A stretch of 17,815 nt of DNA from assembly GCA_012837655.1 (NCBI GenBank), contig DUQT01000104.1:1-17815 (forward strand), read 5' to 3'. Position numbers and translations under genes: made by a program. The first letter of the stretch is position 1. The number at the start of each line of letters is the position of its first letter. This document shows, one piece after another, positions 15,277 through 17,815 of the stretch. This DNA comes from Actinomyces sp. Lineage in GTDB: Bacteria > Actinomycetota > Actinomycetes > Actinomycetales > Actinomycetaceae. The notes under the pieces were generated by a model. It made no database searches, was not told where the DNA came from, and saw only the letters and a program-made list of their open reading frames with translations.

Positions 15277-15411
15277 AGCGCCTCAAGGCTGTGGCGCTTC
15301 GATCCTGTAACGCTACGTGCTGGAGGCGCGGTGCTCCCGGAATGCAACTTGCCGGAAGCACTCTGCTTTTGAAGCGCTCCGAGGTTGTGGCGCTTTGCTC
15401 CTGTAGCGACA
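15277..15411. repeat. Two diverged 39-bp hairpin repeats upstream of the transporter gene
   Basis: Copies at 15277-15315 and 15373-15411 (period 96) match at about 30 of 39 positions and share GTTGTGGCGCTT-like and TCCTGTA blocks. In the first copy AGCGCC (15277-15282) pairs with GGCGCT further along, and the second keeps most of this pairing. They lie in the 5' region of the chrA-like gene, so they may act in its leader. No gene is seen in 15253-15656. Confidence 0.5.
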
Positions 15412-15470
15412 GAGCCTAAAGCATGAAACTAAACGACAGGATCAGATAGGTGAACGCGTGATTACGAAGT

Positions 15471-15660
15471 GGTTGCCGTCCGGTGCTAGGGGCTCGTGGC
15501 GGCAAAATTTTCGCCTCCCATGAACAAGGGTGGACAGTTCAATCATTGGTCGCTCTCAGGCCGGCTCGGTTTCACTTCCCAAGACCGAGTGCGGACCGTT
15601 CAATCGCTGGTCGCTCTCAGATCGGCGCGGTTTCACTTCTCATGATCAAGGGTGGACTAG
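15471..15660. repeat. 61-bp tandem repeat ending on the DUF1846 stop codon
   Basis: Two full units (15532-15592 and 15593-15653) share GTTCAATC, TGGTCGCTCTCAG, CGG and CGGTTTCACTTC blocks. A third GGAC begins exactly one period later at 15654 and runs into the stop codon at 15657-15659. A more diverged unit precedes at about 15471-15531, matching best at its end (TGAACAAGGGT). In the first unit CTCGGT and ACCGAG could form a hairpin. It lies in the 3' end of the minus-strand DUF1846 transcript. Confidence 0.75.
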
Positions 15661-17150
15661 CGCTTTTGGTAGACGCCCTTGCGCCAGTACTTAGGTTCGC
15701 AGGTCACGTTCATGCCCAGGTTTCGGAAGATGCCTTCATCAACTGATCCCAGGATCGTTGTGGTGTGAACGTCGCAGCCGCGCAACGCCTGGAGTTGTTC
15801 CAGCGCTCGATGAGCGTACTCATTGGAATTCGCCGAAACCGACAGGGCAATCAGCACTTCATCGGTGTGTAGACGCGGGTTACGTGACCCAAGATGCTCA
15901 GTCTTTAGGGTCTGAATCGGCTCGATCGACTCAGGCGCCAGAAGGTGAACATCGTGAGGAATCCCCGCCAACTCCTTCAACGCATTCAGGAGCATCGCAG
16001 CTGAGGGGCCCAGTAGGGCAGAAGTCTTACCCGTAATAATTCGACCGTCATGCAGTTGGATTGCCGTGCCCGGATTCTTGGTCTTTCGTTCAATCTGCAA
16101 GGCCGGCTTCACGACCGGACGGTAGAAACGATCGATGCCGAGCTTTCCCATAATGATTGCAATGCGATCTGACTCGGTTGATTCTCGGCCAAACCGCTTC
16201 TCGTTGACCAGAGCCTTGTAGTAGCGGCGAATCACTTCCTGCTTGGCGGCCTCACGACAAACTTCATCGTCGCTAATGCAGAAGCCCGCCATGTTCACAC
16301 CCATATCAGTGGGGGACTTGTAGGGGCATTCGCCGACCAGGCGCTCCAACAACGCATACAGAAGAGGGAACACTTCCAAATCGCGGTTGTAATTCACGGC
16401 CTGTTTCCCATAGGCCTCAAGGTGGAAATGGTCAATCATATTGACGTCATCCAGATCCGCAGTAGCGGCCTCGTACGCCAAATTGACTGGGTGATCTAAA
16501 GGCAGGTTCCAAATCGGGAAGGTTTCAAACTTTGCGTAGCCGGCCTGGTTGCCGCGCTGGTACTCGTGGTAGATCTGCGACAGGCAGGTCGCCAACTTTC
16601 CAGACCCAGGGCCAGGAGCTGTCACCAACACAACGTCCCTACTGGTCTCAACAAAGTCGTTCTTGCCAAACCCGCGGCTGGACACAATGTAGTCCGTATC
16701 AGCCGGATACCCCTTAATAGTGCGGTGACGTGCAACCTTCAATCCGAGCTTCTCCAGGCGACTGCGAAACTCCTTCGCCGGACGGTTGCCCTCATCCATC
16801 TGCGTCAAAACAACGTTTTCAACTAGGAAACCGCGCTCGCGGAACACGTCGATCAACCGCAGAGCGTCCTCTTCATATGGAATCCCCGTATCTGCGCGGA
16901 ACTTGGTTTTCGCAAGGTCTTTTGCACTGATCGCAACAATAATCTCAATGTCATCCTTTAGGGTTTCCAGCATTGAAATCTTGTTGTCCGCCGTAAAACC
17001 GGGGAGCACACGCGCCGCGTGATGATCGTCGAAGAGTTTTCCTCCCATCTCCAAGTAGAGCTTCCCGCCAATTTGGCGGCGCCTCTCATTGATGTGTTTC
17101 GACTGCAGTTCGATGTAACGCTCGCGATCGAATCCAATGGAGTGGGGCAT
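15657..17150 (-). CDS. DUF1846 (UPF0371) family protein
   Basis: This is a full-length member (497 aa) of a conserved cytosolic family common in Firmicutes and actinobacteria. The family has a known fold but, to my knowledge, no settled function. Seen: N-terminal IGFDRERYIELQSKHI and LYLEMGGKLFDDHHAARVLP (31-50); the glycine-rich, P-loop-like APGPGSGK (178-185), which suggests nucleotide or phosphate binding; LPLDHPVNLAYEAATADLDD in the middle; and DMGVNMAGFCISDD later. No membrane segment or signal is present. GAGAGG precedes the ATG by 7 bases. The gene stands alone between two tandem-repeat arrays, so context gives no functional clue. The family call is firm and the function open. Confidence 0.9.
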   Translation of the reverse strand: MPHSIGFDRERYIELQSKHINERRRQIGGKLYLEMGGKLFDDHHAARVLPGFTADNKISMLETLKDDIEIIVAISAKDLAKTKFRADTGIPYEEDALRLIDVFRERGFLVENVVLTQMDEGNRPAKEFRSRLEKLGLKVARHRTIKGYPADTDYIVSSRGFGKNDFVETSRDVVLVTAPGPGSGKLATCLSQIYHEYQRGNQAGYAKFETFPIWNLPLDHPVNLAYEAATADLDDVNMIDHFHLEAYGKQAVNYNRDLEVFPLLYALLERLVGECPYKSPTDMGVNMAGFCISDDEVCREAAKQEVIRRYYKALVNEKRFGRESTESDRIAIIMGKLGIDRFYRPVVKPALQIERKTKNPGTAIQLHDGRIITGKTSALLGPSAAMLLNALKELAGIPHDVHLLAPESIEPIQTLKTEHLGSRNPRLHTDEVLIALSVSANSNEYAHRALEQLQALRGCDVHTTTILGSVDEGIFRNLGMNVTCEPKYWRKGVYQKR

Positions 17151-17278
17151 CGGGGACCTCTCTTCTATAGCGCGGCTGGTGACTGGCCGCCGAAGGAATC
17201 ACCGAATATCAATGATAAAGCATGCGCCCCATCTTCCCTAAGAAACAGCGGATTTGGCATTGACGGTTCGGGTCCTGC

Positions 17279-17478
17279 GCTAATAAGACGCACGGTTCGT
17301 GCGTTGTGCTAGTACCAGTCCCGGTTCGTACGTTTCGCTAACACCAGGCGCGGATCGAGCGTTGTGCTAACACCAGTTCCGGTACTTACTTTGAGCTAAC
17401 ACTAATCCGTTCATACGTTCTGCTAGCACCGATCTCGTTCATACGTTGCGCTAACACCAATCCCGGCTCCGTTCTGAA
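17279..17478. repeat. 29-bp tandem repeat array, about seven units
   Basis: Units start with GCTA at 17279, 17308, 17337, 17366, 17395, 17422 and 17450. The first four are exactly 29 bases, then 27, 28 and a partial final unit. Most begin GCTAACACCA and carry a GGTTCGTACGTT-like second half. Units are adjacent with no spacers, so this is a tandem repeat, not a CRISPR array. It begins about 130 bases upstream of the DUF1846 ATG. Confidence 0.85.
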
Positions 17479-17815
17479 CGTGGTCGAAGGCCTCTATTAA
17501 TTCCGGACGTTGTCGCACAACCTAATTACGGGCGCGCTCTAACTTCAGTGGTGTCACCACCCGTGGGCTTGGATCGTAGACCTTCCATAAATCCGGGCGT
17601 TGTCTCATCTTTGAAGATTTTTCAAAAACCGCCGTCAATTTTCGAAGCAAAATTTATGCCTGCCTACTTTGCCCCAGCGCCCGAATTTTCGTTCCCGAGG
17701 GCGTTGCTAGCTTCTGCCTTTGCCTTCAAGAATTGACTGCCTGCTCAGCCGCGCTACATCTATATATGGCGCCAGTAACACGCTTGATTTAGCCGAAAAG
17801 TGGGTGTGTTCAGGG
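17479..17815. other. Right-hand intergenic region with diverged repeats, no gene seen
   Basis: No supportable gene. A diverged direct repeat (17491-17517 and 17581-17607, 20 of 27 identical, sharing CCGG-CGTTGTC) continues the repetitive character of the region. TTTGAA (17610-17615) and TTCAAA (17621-17626) form a small AT-rich hairpin. A copy of the CGAGGGCGNNGCT motif is at 17696-17708. A TATATAT stretch near 17760 could belong to a promoter of a gene beyond the window. Confidence 0.4.

Noticed and set aside
17279..17478. CRISPR array
   Set aside because: Units are directly adjacent, diverged and spacer-free, and no cas gene is present.

Overview
The window looks like chromosome of a mid-GC Gram-positive actinobacterium, probably of the Actinomycetaceae type; the genus cannot be fixed from sequence alone. 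Three things point that way. First, the left third has the gene order 5-formyltetrahydrofolate cyclo-ligase (divergent) / galU / moeA-like / rimJ / membrane protein, which matches the Mycobacterium tuberculosis neighbourhood Rv0992c-Rv0993-Rv0994-Rv0995-Rv0996. Second, two secreted proteins end in LAKTG sorting signals, the LAXTG type associated with class E sortases of actinobacteria. Third, at least one gene (galU) looks leaderless.

Layout. (1) 139-5540 is conserved core: a folate enzyme on the minus strand, then galU, a MoeA/gephyrin-like protein, a RimJ-like acetyltransferase and a three-helix membrane protein on the plus strand. The MoeA-like protein lacks both lysines of the usual PGKP loop. 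With its membrane-protein neighbour it fits the Glp/GlpR cell-division pair described in corynebacteria better than a molybdenum-cofactor enzyme. (2) 5748-5820 is tRNA-Ala(CGC) with its own terminator. (3) 5872-7368 is a small, AT-richer accessory island on the minus strand. It holds an intact acidic small protein that looks like an immunity protein, translationally coupled (ATGA overlap) to a decayed toxin-like reading frame. (4) 7369-13886 holds two convergent cell-wall-anchored enzymes sharing one bidirectional terminator: a 1363-residue glycosidase with two F5/8C domains, and a UshA-type 5'-nucleotidase. (5) 14020-17150 holds a two-domain chromate (CHR) transporter and a DUF1846 protein, both on the minus strand. 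Repeat-rich spacers surround them: a diverged hairpin repeat, a 61-bp tandem repeat ending on the DUF1846 stop codon, and about seven copies of a 29-bp tandem repeat upstream of DUF1846.

How the genes work together. The core block supplies UDP-glucose (GalU), a probable cell-division scaffold and receptor (MoeA-like protein and membrane protein) and a protein N-acetyltransferase. The two surface enzymes would release sugar from glycans and phosphate plus nucleoside from nucleotides outside the cell, a typical scavenging pair for a mucosal or host-associated bacterium. A short plus-oriented motif, CGAGGGCGNNGCT, recurs four times, three of them between genes, and has no explanation in the annotated features.
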